From contig JAVJST010000011.1 of the NCBI GenBank assembly GCA_040219295.1, positions 248,001 through 312,000 on the forward strand: 64,000 nucleotides of DNA, given 5' to 3'. The stretch comes from JAVJST01 sp040219295 (GTDB lineage: Bacteria > Pseudomonadota > Alphaproteobacteria > Rhodospirillales > Casp-alpha2). The notes below the pieces were generated by a model. The model saw only the letters and a list, made by a program, of their open reading frames with translations. It was not told the DNA's origin and did no database searches. Both the position numbers and the translations under genes were made by a program. Positions within the stretch are counted from its first letter, which is position 1. Each line of letters starts with the position of its first letter. This document shows positions 38,282-46,817 of this stretch, piece by piece.

Positions 38282-38446
38282 CCCAATTGGGGCACATTCT
38301 CGCCACAATCGGGGAATACATTCATCACCATAGACCTCCTCGTCTATACCCCTAACCAGAGAAACCCCCCTCATTCTCTGGTCCCCAACACGGACCGCCA
38401 AGGTCCGGACCTCAGGCGGCCGATCTCCCCCAGATCGGCCGCTTTT
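38282..38446 (+). ncRNA. candidate small RNA with anti-Shine-Dalgarno-like loop
   Basis: Between the SSS and MFS genes is a chain of hairpins ending in a strong terminator. The first is ATAGAC-CTCCTC-GTCTAT (38330-38347), whose loop is complementary to ribosome-binding sites. The second is ACCAGAGAA and TTCTCTGGT around a C-rich loop (38355-38382). The terminator loop is all C. CU-rich loops of this sort occur in alphaproteobacterial small RNAs (cuckoo/CcsR-like). No clear promoter was recognised, so a structured mRNA leader is the alternative. The 5' boundary is a guess. Confidence 0.4.
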
Positions 38447-38449
38447 CTT
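38416..38449 (+). terminator. strong Rho-independent terminator
   Basis: A perfect 11-bp stem (GCGGCCGATCT at 38416-38426, AGATCGGCCGC at 38432-38442) with a five-C loop is followed by TTTTCTTT. It ends the SSS transcript or the candidate small RNA and separates it from the MFS-ccm operon. Confidence 0.88.
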
Positions 38450-38513
38450 TCGCCGGGTCGGTTGGTCTTCCGGGGCTTGCCGGGCCCGGGCGCGCGGCCC
38501 ACTATCCGCGGCC

Positions 38514-39800
38514 ATGAGCAACACCCTCGCGTTCATTCTGGCCAACCCGCGCACCCTTGCCTTCGGGGTCGCGACGGCGTTCCTGTCGTCGTTCGGCCAG
38601 ACCTTCTTCATCTCGCTGTTCGGCGGCGAGATCCGCGCGGCGTTCGATCTCAGCCACGGCGGCTTCGGCACGATCTACGCCGCCGGCACGCTGACCAGCG
38701 CCGCCGTACTGATCTGGGCCGGGCGCAAGATCGACGACTGGGATCTGCGCCACTACACGGCTGTGATCGGCCTCGGCCTGGCGCTGGCCTGCGTCGCCAT
38801 GGCGACGACCCAGAGCGCGGCGTGGCTGGTCGTCGCGGTGTTCATGCTGCGCTTCTTCGGCCAGGGCCTGATGTCGCACACCTCGTCGGCGACCACGGCA
38901 CGCTACTTCGACGCCGACCGCGGCAAGGCGCTGAGCATCGCCGGCATGGGTTACCCGGTTGCCGAGGCGGCCTATCCGATCATCGCCGTCACGGTGATGG
39001 CGTGGCTCGGCTGGCGCGGCGCGTGGTTCGCCTGTGCCGCGTTCATGGTCGCAGCCACGGTGCCGGTTTCCTACTGGCTGCTGAAGGGCCACGCCGAACG
39101 CCACCGCCGTCACCTCGAACAGCTCGACGAGGACCAGCGGACCGGAAAACGCGGTCCTGGCTGGACGCGCGCCCAAATGCTGCGCGATCCGCGGTTCTAC
39201 CTGCTGATGCCGAGCTACCTGGCGCCGTCGTTCATCTACACCGGGCTGTTCTTTCACCAGATTCATCTGGTCGACGCCAAGGGCTGGGACCTGACGGTGT
39301 TCGCCGCCAGCTACTCGGCCTATGCCGTCGCCCAGGTCGCCGCCGTGTTCGTCTCGGGCTGGCTCGTCGACCGGTTCAGCGCCTGGGCGATGATGCGGTA
39401 CTACCTGATGCCGCTGGCGCTCGGCTGCGTCGTGCTGTCCACCGTCAGCGGCGCGGCGGCGATCCCGTTCTACATGGTGCTGATCGGCATCAGCTCGGGC
39501 ACTGTGGCGGTGGTGCACAGCGCCATCCTCGCCGAGATCTACGGGGTCCGGCATCTCGGCGCGATCAAGGCGCTGGCCACCGCCCTGATGGTGTTCTCGA
39601 GCGCCGGCGGCCCGGTGCTGATGGGCTGGTTGATCGACGCCGGCGTGACCATGGAAGCGATCGCGCTCGGCTCGGCGGTCTACGTCGTCGGCGCCGCCGG
39701 TGTCATCATGGTGATCCCCGTGCTGTTCCCCGGCCCGGTCAACCGCCCGCCGCCCTCTACCGGAACCGGTGACGGCAGTGCTATCAAGGACACGCGATGA
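38514..39800 (+). CDS. MFS transporter
   Basis: A 428-residue permease with 12 predicted helices in two halves. Visible features are FLSSFGQTFFISLFGGEIR in helix 1, the AGRKIDDWDLRHY loop between helices 2 and 3, HTSSATTARYFDADRGKALS, a central charged loop (KGHAERHRRHLEQLDEDQ), and GWLVDRFSAWAMMRYYLM in the second half. The class is close to oxalate/formate or monocarboxylate MFS proteins; the substrate is unknown. Its stop overlaps the ccmA start by four bases (ATGA), so it is apparently the first gene of the ccm operon. Confidence 0.85.
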   Translation: MSNTLAFILANPRTLAFGVATAFLSSFGQTFFISLFGGEIRAAFDLSHGGFGTIYAAGTLTSAAVLIWAGRKIDDWDLRHYTAVIGLGLALACVAMATTQSAAWLVVAVFMLRFFGQGLMSHTSSATTARYFDADRGKALSIAGMGYPVAEAAYPIIAVTVMAWLGWRGAWFACAAFMVAATVPVSYWLLKGHAERHRRHLEQLDEDQRTGKRGPGWTRAQMLRDPRFYLLMPSYLAPSFIYTGLFFHQIHLVDAKGWDLTVFAASYSAYAVAQVAAVFVSGWLVDRFSAWAMMRYYLMPLALGCVVLSTVSGAAAIPFYMVLIGISSGTVAVVHSAILAEIYGVRHLGAIKALATALMVFSSAGGPVLMGWLIDAGVTMEAIALGSAVYVVGAAGVIMVIPVLFPGPVNRPPPSTGTGDGSAIKDTR

Positions 39801-40420
39801 AACTCGAGGTAAACGATCTGGCCTGTGAGCGGGGCGGACACCCGGTGTTCGCCGGCGTGACCTTCGCGCTCGATTCCGGCGGTCTGCTGGTCCTGCGGGG
39901 CCCGAACGGCGCGGGCAAGTCGAGCCTTTTGCGCCTGCTCGCCGGTCTCGGCCATCCCGCGTCCGGCACCATCACGGTCGACGGGCGGGCCGCCGACGAC
40001 GACCCGGCGGCGTTCGCCGCGCGGCGCGTCTACGTCGGTCACCAGGATGCCCTCAAGCCCGCCTTCACCGTCGCCGAGAACCTCGCGTTCTGGGCCCGGC
40101 TGCAGCGCGGCGGCGAGATCGCCGATGCGGAAATCGACGGCGCGCTGGCGGCGCTCGGTCTGCAGGCGCTGCGCGACCTGCCGGCGCGGTTCCTCTCGGC
40201 CGGCCAGCGGCGCCGCGCGGCGCTCGCCCGGGCGATTGCCGCCGGGGCCGATCTGTGGCTGCTCGATGAGCCGACCAACGCGCTCGACGCGCCGTCGCTT
40301 GAGGCGTTCGAAGCGGCGCTCGGCCGCCATCTCGACGGCGGCGGCTCGGCCATCGTCTCGACCCACGTCGCCGTCGGCGGCGAACGCGGCGCGGTGCTGA
40401 CGCTGGGAAACGCCGCGTGA
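39797..40420 (+). CDS. ccmA: Heme ABC exporter ATP-binding protein CcmA
   Basis: A 207-residue ABC ATPase. Walker A is GPNGAGKSSLLRLLAG, the signature FLSAGQRRRAALARAI, Walker B LWLLDEPTNALD and the switch His is in VSTHVAVG. With CcmB, CcmC and CcmD it drives release of holo-CcmE in system I cytochrome c maturation at the inner membrane. It is coupled by ATGA overlap to the MFS gene upstream and to ccmB downstream. Confidence 0.95.
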   Translation: MKLEVNDLACERGGHPVFAGVTFALDSGGLLVLRGPNGAGKSSLLRLLAGLGHPASGTITVDGRAADDDPAAFAARRVYVGHQDALKPAFTVAENLAFWARLQRGGEIADAEIDGALAALGLQALRDLPARFLSAGQRRRAALARAIAAGADLWLLDEPTNALDAPSLEAFEAALGRHLDGGGSAIVSTHVAVGGERGAVLTLGNAA

Positions 40421-41082
40421 GCCGCTTCCGGATCCTGCTCCGGCGCGAGCTCGCGCTGGTCATGCGGCACGGTTTCGACAGCCTGATGGTGATCGCGTTT
40501 TTCGCCGTCGCCATCGTGCTGTTCCCGTTCGGCGTCGGCCCCGATCCCAACATGCTGGCGCGCATCGCCTCGGGCATCATCTGGGTCGCCGCCCTGCTTG
40601 CCGCCATGCTGTCGCTGGAGCGGCAGTTTCTCGGCGACTTCGAGGACGGCTCGCTCGAATTGCTCGCCGCCTCGCCCGCCGGCCTGTTCCCGGTCGCCGC
40701 CGCCAAGGCGCTGGCGCACTGGCTGACGACCGGCCTGCCGCTGACCGTCGCGGCACCCTTGTTCGCGCTCATCCTCGGTCTCGACGGCGACGCCATGGGT
40801 ACCCTGATGCTGGCGCTCGCCCTCAGCACCCCGACGCTCAGCCTGCTGGGCGGCGCGGGGGCGGCGCTGGTGCTTGGCGCCAGGCGCGGCGGCGTGCTGC
40901 TGGCGCTGCTGGTCATGCCGCTGTTCATTCCGGTGCTGATCTTCGGTGTCGGTGCGGTCGAAGCCGCCGCCGGCGGCTATGCGGTGCGCCCGCATCTGAC
41001 GATTCTCGGCGGCCTGCTGCTGATGGCGGCGGTGCTCTGTCCGTGGGCCACGGCGGCGGCGCTCAGGGTCGCCAACGAGTAG
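40417..41082 (+). CDS. ccmB: Heme exporter protein CcmB
   Basis: A 221-residue permease with six hydrophobic helices, starting at a GTG that overlaps the ccmA stop. Conserved features are the RRELALVMRHGFDSLM opening, FFAVAIVLFPFGVGPD, and LERQFLGDFEDGSLELL in the cytoplasmic loop contacting CcmA. It is the membrane half of the CcmAB complex. A 94-bp gap, the widest inside the operon, follows. Confidence 0.95.
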   Translation: MSRFRILLRRELALVMRHGFDSLMVIAFFAVAIVLFPFGVGPDPNMLARIASGIIWVAALLAAMLSLERQFLGDFEDGSLELLAASPAGLFPVAAAKALAHWLTTGLPLTVAAPLFALILGLDGDAMGTLMLALALSTPTLSLLGGAGAALVLGARRGGVLLALLVMPLFIPVLIFGVGAVEAAAGGYAVRPHLTILGGLLLMAAVLCPWATAAALRVANE

Positions 41083-41176
41083 CGTGACATGGCCCAATTC
41101 CTGTCACATTCAAAACTTCTAATATTTCCGCCGCGAGGGGTGGCGGAATCGCGGGGGGTAGGCTAGGAAAACGGAC

Positions 41177-41941
41177 ATGGGCGCCATCGAACGCTTCGCC
41201 AATCCGAACAGGTTTCTCGGCCTCGCCCGGCCGTGCCTGCCGTGGCTTGCCGCCGGCGGCCTGCTGAGCCTCGCCTCGGGGCTCTATCTCGCCCTGTTCT
41301 CGTCGCCGCCCGACTACCAGCAGGGCGAAAGCGTGCGCATCATGTACGTCCACGTCCCAGCCGCCTGGATGGCGCTGTTCTGCTATGTCGCCATGGCCGC
41401 CGCCGCCGGCGTGGCGCTGGTGTTCAAGCATCCGCTGGCCGATCTCGCGGCGCGCGCCACCGCACCGGTCGGCGCCGCGTTCACCCTGCTGGCGCTGGCC
41501 ACCGGATCGCTCTGGGGACAGCCGATGTGGGGCACGTGGTGGGTGTGGGATGCACGCCTGACCTCGGTGCTGGTGCTGTTCTTTCTCTACCTCGGCTATC
41601 TCGCGCTCGCCAACGCGTTCGACGATCCGGCCCGCGGCAACCGCGCGGCCGGAATACTGGCGCTGATCGGCGTGGTCAACGTGCCGATCATCAAGTTCTC
41701 GGTCGAGTGGTGGAACACGCTGCATCAGCCGGCCAGCGTCGCGCGGCTCGACGGGCCGACGATCCATCCCGACATGCTGTGGCCGCTGCTGCTGATGGCG
41801 CTCGCCTACAAGCTCTATTACCTCTACGTGCTGATCGTGCGGATCGAAGGCGAAATCGCCGCCGGCAAGCTGCGCGCCCTGCAGCGCCGCCGGGCGCGGA
41901 CCGCCGACCGCACCCAGGTGAACGCGGAGGCCCGGGCATGA
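41177..41941 (+). CDS. ccmC: Heme exporter protein CcmC
   Basis: A 254-residue, six-helix heme-handling protein. The WWD motif is WGQPMWGTWWVWDARLTSVL, and the flanking heme-ligand histidines are in RIMYVHVPAAWMALF and VEWWNTLHQPASVA. CcmC loads heme onto the periplasmic chaperone CcmE. The start at 41177 has no strong upstream site in common with the other genes, and a separate internal promoter cannot be excluded. Its stop overlaps ccmD by four bases. Confidence 0.96.
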   Translation: MGAIERFANPNRFLGLARPCLPWLAAGGLLSLASGLYLALFSSPPDYQQGESVRIMYVHVPAAWMALFCYVAMAAAAGVALVFKHPLADLAARATAPVGAAFTLLALATGSLWGQPMWGTWWVWDARLTSVLVLFFLYLGYLALANAFDDPARGNRAAGILALIGVVNVPIIKFSVEWWNTLHQPASVARLDGPTIHPDMLWPLLLMALAYKLYYLYVLIVRIEGEIAAGKLRALQRRRARTADRTQVNAEARA

Positions 41942-42099
41942 GCGCCTTTCTCGACATGGGCGGATACGCCGTTTTCGTGTGGCCGAGCTACGGCCTCAGC
42001 GCCGTGGTCCTGATCGGCCTGCTGGTCGCCAGCCTTCGCGGGCGGCGGCGCCAGCTGGACGCGGTGGCGCGGCTCGAGGCGGACGCCGACGCACCATGA
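41938..42099 (+). CDS. ccmD: Heme exporter protein CcmD
   Basis: A 53-residue single-span protein: a short periplasmic start (DMGGYAVFVWPSYGLSAVV), one helix and a basic tail (SLRGRRRQLDAVARLEA). It bridges CcmABC and CcmE. Typical CcmD length and position. It overlaps ccmC and ccmE by four bases each. Confidence 0.92.
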   Translation: MSAFLDMGGYAVFVWPSYGLSAVVLIGLLVASLRGRRRQLDAVARLEADADAP

Positions 42100-42542
42100 A
42101 ACGCAAGCACAAGCGCCTGACCTTCGTCGCCATCGGCGGCCTGTTGATCGCCGCGGCCGCGGCGCTGATGCTGACGGCGTTCGAGGAGAGCATCGTATTC
42201 TTCCGCAGCCCGAGCGACGTCGCTGCCGGCATGGTCAAGGGCGACGAGCGGTTCCGGCTCGGCGGTCTTGTCGCCGACGGCAGTGTCGTGGCGGGTGAGA
42301 ACGGTCAGGTTTCGTTCGTGGTCACCGACACCGCGGAGACCGTCCGCGTCAGTTACACCGGCATCCTGCCCGACCTGTTCCGTGAGGGTCAGGGCGTCGT
42401 CACCGAAGGCCGTCTCGTCGGCGGCGTCTTCATGGCCGACGAGGTGCTCGCCAAGCACGACGAAAACTACATGCCGCCCGAGGTCGCCGAGGCGATCAAG
42501 GCCACCGGCCAGTGGAAGGGCGAGGGAGAAGCCGCGCAATGA
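42096..42542 (+). CDS. ccmE: Cytochrome c maturation heme chaperone CcmE
   Basis: A 148-residue membrane-anchored periplasmic chaperone. N-terminal KRKHKRLTFVAIGGLLIAAA is the anchor; FRLGGLVADGSV starts the OB-fold domain. The covalent heme-binding His and nearby Tyr are in VLAKHDENYMPPEV. It receives heme from CcmC and delivers it to CcmF/CcmH. Overlaps ccmD and ccmF by four bases. Confidence 0.96.
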   Translation: MKRKHKRLTFVAIGGLLIAAAAALMLTAFEESIVFFRSPSDVAAGMVKGDERFRLGGLVADGSVVAGENGQVSFVVTDTAETVRVSYTGILPDLFREGQGVVTEGRLVGGVFMADEVLAKHDENYMPPEVAEAIKATGQWKGEGEAAQ

Positions 42543-44530
42543 TCGCCGAGTTCGGTCATCTCGCCCTGATCATGGCGCTCGCCGTCGCGGTGGCGCAGAC
42601 CGCGCTGCCGCTCGCCGGCGCGCACTGGGGCTACCTGCCGTGGATGCGGTTCGCCGCCCCGGCTGCCGCAGCCCAGGTTCTCTGCGTCGGGCTCGCGTTC
42701 GCGGCGCTGACCTACGCCTTCGTCGTCTCGGACTTCTCGCTCGCCGTCGTCTACCAGAACTCGCACACCGACAAGCCGCTGATCTACAAGATCTCCGGCG
42801 TCTGGGGGAACCATGAAGGCTCGATGCTGCTCTGGGTTCTCATCCTCTCGGTGTTCGGCGCCGCGGTCGCACTGTTCGGCCGCAACCTGCCGCCAAGCCT
42901 CAAGGCGCGGGTCCTCGGCATCCAGTCGCTGATCGCCGTCGGCTTCTACCTCTTCCTGCTGCTGACCTCGAACCCGTTCGCGCGCCTGTTCCCGGCGCCG
43001 GTCAACGGCCAGGACCTCAACCCGCTGCTGCAGGACCCGGGTCTGGCGATCCATCCGCCGATGCTCTACCTCGGCTACGTCGGCTTTTCGATGGCGTTCT
43101 CGTTCGCCATCGCCGCGCTGCTCGAGGGCCGCGTCGACGCCGCCTGGGGGCGCTGGGTGCGGCCATGGACCCTCGCCGCCTGGGCTTTCTTGACCGGCGG
43201 CATCGCGCTCGGCTCGTGGTGGGCCTACTACGAGCTCGGCTGGGGCGGCTGGTGGTTCTGGGACCCGGTCGAGAACGCCTCGTTCATTCCGTGGCTCGCC
43301 GGCACGGCGCTGCTGCACTCGGCGACCATCGTCGAGAAACGCGACACCATGAAGGGCTGGACGATCTTCCTCGCTATCGTCACCTTCTCGCTCAGCCTGC
43401 TCGGCACCTTCCTGGTGCGCTCCGGCGTGCTGACGTCGGTCCATGCGTTCGCCACCGACCCGGCGCGCGGCGTGTTCATCCTCATGCTGCTGATCGTCGT
43501 CATCGGCGGTTCGCTGGCGCTGTTCGCGTGGCGCGGGCCGGGCCTGCGCAACACCGGCGTGTTCCAGCCTGTCAGCCGCGAGGGCGCGCTGCTGTTCAAC
43601 AACCTGATCATGACCACCGCGGCGGCCACCGTGCTTCTCGGCACGCTCTACCCGCTGTTTCTCGACGCGCTTGACGCCGGCAAGATCTCCGTCGGACCGC
43701 CGTTCTTCGAGAAAACCTTCATCCCGATCATGATTCCGATGGTCATCGCCATGGCCGTCGGTCCCATGCTCAGCTGGAAACGCGCCGATCTCACCGGCGC
43801 CATGAAACGCCTGTGGCTCGCCCTTGCCGCCGCGCTCGGCGGCGCAGGCCTGGCATTCGCCGGGCTCGGCACCGGGCCGCTCGTCGGTCTCGTCGGGTTC
43901 GCGCTTGCCGGCTGGCTCGGCGCGGCGACGCTGATCGAGCTCGCCGGGCGGGCGCATGTCGGCCGCACGTCCGCCGGCGACAGCCTGCGCCGCCTGGGGC
44001 GCATGCCGCGCGCCAGCTGGGGCATGACCCTGGGTCACCTGGGGCTTGCGATCGCCATTGCCGGCATGGCCGGTGCCGGCGGCTGGAAGATCGAATCGAT
44101 CCAGACCATGAAGCCGGGCGACGCCGTGACCATCGGCCCCTACACCTATGCGTTCGAGGGAGCGAGCGAAGGCAGCGGGCCGAACTACGATTTCACGCGG
44201 GGCCGTTTCACGGTCACGCACGACGGGACGCCCTATGCCGTTCTGGAGCCGGAGAACCGCCGCTATACCGTCCGCTCGATGCCGACGACAGAGGCCGCCA
44301 TCCGGACCACGTGGCTGGGCGACCTCTATGCCGTCATCGGCGATCCGGAGGGCAGCGCTGGCGCCTACGTGACGCGGATCTACTGGAATCCCCTCGTCGC
44401 CTGGATGTGGGCGGGTGCGATTCTCATGGCATTCGGCGCTTTGCTGAGCCTGACCGACCGCCGATACCGGGTCGGTGCACCGGCGCGGCGCCACGCGCAG
44501 GCCGCCGCCCGGCCGCAGCCGGCCGAGTGA
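42539..44530 (+). CDS. ccmF: Cytochrome c heme lyase CcmF
   Basis: A 663-residue polytopic protein of the heme-lyase complex. The WWD region reads LGWGGWWFWDPVENASF, and conserved histidines occur in NSHTDKPLIYKISGVWGNHE. The large C-terminal periplasmic segment (ESIQTMKPGDAVTIGPYTYA) precedes the last helix. It reduces and ligates heme to apocytochrome with CcmH and CcmI. It starts in overlap with ccmE and is followed after 16 bp by ccmG. Confidence 0.97.
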   Translation: MIAEFGHLALIMALAVAVAQTALPLAGAHWGYLPWMRFAAPAAAAQVLCVGLAFAALTYAFVVSDFSLAVVYQNSHTDKPLIYKISGVWGNHEGSMLLWVLILSVFGAAVALFGRNLPPSLKARVLGIQSLIAVGFYLFLLLTSNPFARLFPAPVNGQDLNPLLQDPGLAIHPPMLYLGYVGFSMAFSFAIAALLEGRVDAAWGRWVRPWTLAAWAFLTGGIALGSWWAYYELGWGGWWFWDPVENASFIPWLAGTALLHSATIVEKRDTMKGWTIFLAIVTFSLSLLGTFLVRSGVLTSVHAFATDPARGVFILMLLIVVIGGSLALFAWRGPGLRNTGVFQPVSREGALLFNNLIMTTAAATVLLGTLYPLFLDALDAGKISVGPPFFEKTFIPIMIPMVIAMAVGPMLSWKRADLTGAMKRLWLALAAALGGAGLAFAGLGTGPLVGLVGFALAGWLGAATLIELAGRAHVGRTSAGDSLRRLGRMPRASWGMTLGHLGLAIAIAGMAGAGGWKIESIQTMKPGDAVTIGPYTYAFEGASEGSGPNYDFTRGRFTVTHDGTPYAVLEPENRRYTVRSMPTTEAAIRTTWLGDLYAVIGDPEGSAGAYVTRIYWNPLVAWMWAGAILMAFGALLSLTDRRYRVGAPARRHAQAAARPQPAE

Positions 44531-44546
44531 TCCGGGAGCCCTGCCG

Positions 44547-45089
44547 ATGACCTCGCGACGCTGGCTGTTTCTCGTTCCGGTTCTGGTGTTCGGTATCCTC
44601 GCGATCTATTTCGCCGTCGGCCTGACCCGCGATCCGTCGAAGATTCCGTCGGCCCTGATCGACAAGCCCGCGCCCGAGTTTGCCCTGCCCGGGATCGAGG
44701 GTCGGGGCGGGCCCGGGTTCTCAACCGCCGATCTGCGTCAGGGCGAAATCTCGGTGGTCAACGTGTTCGCATCGTGGTGCGTGCCGTGCCGCGCCGAGCA
44801 TCCGGTCATCAACCGCCTCGCCGGCTTGGGCGTCGCCCGCGTTTACGGCCTCAACTACAAGGACAAGGCCGCCGAGGCGAGCGCATGGCTCGACAAGCTC
44901 GGCGACGCCTACACGGCGATCGGCGCAGACGCAAGCGGTCGGGTCGGGATCGACTGGGGCGTCTACGGCGTGCCGGAAACCTTCATCGTCGACGGTGCGG
45001 GCATCATCCGCTTCAAGCACGTCGGCCCGCTGACCGATGCCGACCTCGAAGACACCATCCTGCCGGTCATCCGGGAGATCGGATCGTGA
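44547..45089 (+). CDS. ccmG: Thiol:disulfide interchange protein CcmG/DsbE
   Basis: A 180-residue membrane-anchored thioredoxin-fold protein. The ATG at 44547 gives the anchor WLFLVPVLVFGILAIYFAVG; the open frame upstream is shadow. The active site is FASWCVPCRAEHPV, with cis-Pro in YGVPETFIVD. It keeps apocytochrome CxxCH cysteines reduced. Its stop overlaps the GTG start of ccmH. Confidence 0.94.
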   Translation: MTSRRWLFLVPVLVFGILAIYFAVGLTRDPSKIPSALIDKPAPEFALPGIEGRGGPGFSTADLRQGEISVVNVFASWCVPCRAEHPVINRLAGLGVARVYGLNYKDKAAEASAWLDKLGDAYTAIGADASGRVGIDWGVYGVPETFIVDGAGIIRFKHVGPLTDADLEDTILPVIREIGS

Positions 45090-45577
45090 TCCGGTTCGTC
45101 ACCCTTGTCCTGATGGGCTGGCTGCTCGGCACCGGGCCGTCGATTGCGGTCATGCCCGACGAGGTTCTGAAGGACCCGGCGCTCGAGGCGCGGGCCCGCG
45201 AGATCAGCAAGGATCTCCGCTGTCTCGTCTGCCAGAACCAGTCGATCGACGATTCGGATGCCGACCTCGCGCGCGATCTCCGGCTTATCGTCCGCGAACG
45301 GCTGGTCGCCGGCGACTCCAACGATGCCGTGAAGGAATACGTCGTCGAGCGCTACGGCGACTACGTGCTGCTGACGCCACCAGTCAACGCGGCGACAATC
45401 CTGTTGTGGGCGGGCCCCGGCATCATCCTGCTGCTCGCCGTCGTAATCGCCGGCTTTTCCTACCGTCGGCACGGCCAGGCCGCACCGGCGGACGATGGCA
45501 TCAGCGACCTCGACAAGGCGCGCGTCGAGGCCCTGCTCGATGACGAAGGCGACGGTCCGGGGAAGGGACATTCATGA
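45086..45577 (+). CDS. ccmH: Cytochrome c-type biogenesis protein CcmH
   Basis: A 163-residue protein starting at GTG in overlap with ccmG (GTGA). A signal peptide (TLVLMGWLLGTGPSIAV) is followed by the redox motif LRCLVCQNQSIDDSDADLAR and a C-terminal membrane helix (ILLWAGPGIILLLAVVIAGF). It belongs to the heme-lyase complex and resolves disulfides on apocytochrome. It overlaps ccmI by four bases. Confidence 0.95.
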   Translation: MIRFVTLVLMGWLLGTGPSIAVMPDEVLKDPALEARAREISKDLRCLVCQNQSIDDSDADLARDLRLIVRERLVAGDSNDAVKEYVVERYGDYVLLTPPVNAATILLWAGPGIILLLAVVIAGFSYRRHGQAAPADDGISDLDKARVEALLDDEGDGPGKGHS

Positions 45578-46689
45578 CCCTCGTCATCGCCACCATCGCG
45601 CTTGCCGTCGTCGTCATCGCAATCCTCTGCGTGCCGCTGCTGGGGCCAAGACGCTTCGGCGAGCAACGGCCGCAGTTCGATATCGGCGTCTACCGCGATC
45701 AGTTGCGCGAGCTCGAACGCGACATCGAGCGGGGCTTGCTGAACCCCGACCAGGCCGGTCAGGCACGTGCCGAGATCGAGCGCCGCCTGCTGGCCGCAGA
45801 CGCCCGGCGCCAGGCCGGCAGCGGTTACCGGGGCAGCCGCAAGGCGACCGCGATGGTTCTGCTCGCCGCGCCGCTGATCCCGGCGGCCGCCGTCGCGCTC
45901 TATACCGTACTCGGGACGCCGGACTTGCCCGACATGCCCTACGCCGAACGTCCCGACGTCGTCCCGGAGATGAGCGACACCGACATCGCGGACGCCATCG
46001 GTCGTCTGGAAGACCGCCTGCGGACGTCGCCGGACGATGCCGAAGGCTGGGCGCTGCTGGGGCACAGCCTGGCGACTGTCGGCCGGTTCGCCGATGCGCG
46101 CGACGCGCTGATGCGGGCCTACGAGCTGACGAAAGACCCCTACCTCCGGGCCGACGCCGCCGAAGCGGCGATCAGCGCCAAGGACAACGTCATCGGTGCC
46201 GCGGATCTCGCGGCCTTCGAGGCGCTGCACGCGACCGATCCGTTCGAGCCGAAGTCACGCTTCTACATCGGACTTGCCGCCTTGCAGGACGGCCGCACCG
46301 TCGACGCCATGCAGGAATGGATCGACCTGATCGTCGTCTCCCCCGTCGATGCCCCGTGGCTCGACGCCGTGCGTCAGCAGGTCCTCGGCCTTGCCGACGA
46401 AACCGGCACGGATGTCGCCACCCTGAAACCCAGCGACGAAGCCCTGGCCCTGGCGCAATCGGCATCGGCGATGCCGTCGCCCAGCGCCGAGGACATCCGG
46501 AACGCCGAGGACATGACGCCCGAGGAACGCATGGCGTTCATCCGCTCGATGGTCGAACGCCTCGCCGAGCGGCTCGAGGCCAACCCGGACGACCGCGAGG
46601 GCTGGCTCAGGCTGGCAAGAGCCTACGAGGTGCTGGGCGAAACCGAGAAAGCGGCATCGGCACTCGAACGGGCGCAAGCCGTCCGCTAA
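45574..46689 (+). CDS. ccmI: Cytochrome c biogenesis protein CcmI
   Basis: A 371-residue protein with two N-terminal helices around a cytoplasmic loop (VYRDQLRELERDIERGLLNP is the conserved leucine-zipper-like segment) and a periplasmic TPR domain (AEGWALLGHSLATVGRFADA, DREGWLRLARAYEVLGETEK). CcmI binds the C-termini of apocytochromes and presents them to CcmF/H. It is the last gene of the operon; no Rho-independent terminator is evident after it. Confidence 0.93.
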   Translation: MTLVIATIALAVVVIAILCVPLLGPRRFGEQRPQFDIGVYRDQLRELERDIERGLLNPDQAGQARAEIERRLLAADARRQAGSGYRGSRKATAMVLLAAPLIPAAAVALYTVLGTPDLPDMPYAERPDVVPEMSDTDIADAIGRLEDRLRTSPDDAEGWALLGHSLATVGRFADARDALMRAYELTKDPYLRADAAEAAISAKDNVIGAADLAAFEALHATDPFEPKSRFYIGLAALQDGRTVDAMQEWIDLIVVSPVDAPWLDAVRQQVLGLADETGTDVATLKPSDEALALAQSASAMPSPSAEDIRNAEDMTPEERMAFIRSMVERLAERLEANPDDREGWLRLARAYEVLGETEKAASALERAQAVR

Positions 46690-46716
46690 TCGTTTCGATC
46701 GCGGAAAAATCAACCC

Positions 46717-46776
46717 GCTAATCTTATCCGTATTACTGCTTAAGTTTTTCTACGGATGCTCAGAATCCCGGGGTAT
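46717..46776 (+). promoter_or_regulatory. upstream block shared by the two receiver genes, copy 1
   Basis: CCGGGGTAT at 46768-46776 lies exactly 50 bp before the ATG. A CGCTAATCTTA-like block lies about 51 bp further upstream (46717). The same two blocks precede copy 2 at 47312 and 47364-47372. No sigma-70 -35 was recognised. Confidence 0.4.
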
Positions 46777-46817
46777 TCTGTGCGCCGTTGGACGTCGCAA
46801 TCCATAAGGAACAAAAA

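Noticed and set aside
42467..44494. A 675-codon minus-strand frame opposite ccmF
   Set aside because: Shadow of ccmF in codon-biased DNA; no domain recognisable and the sense gene is unambiguous.
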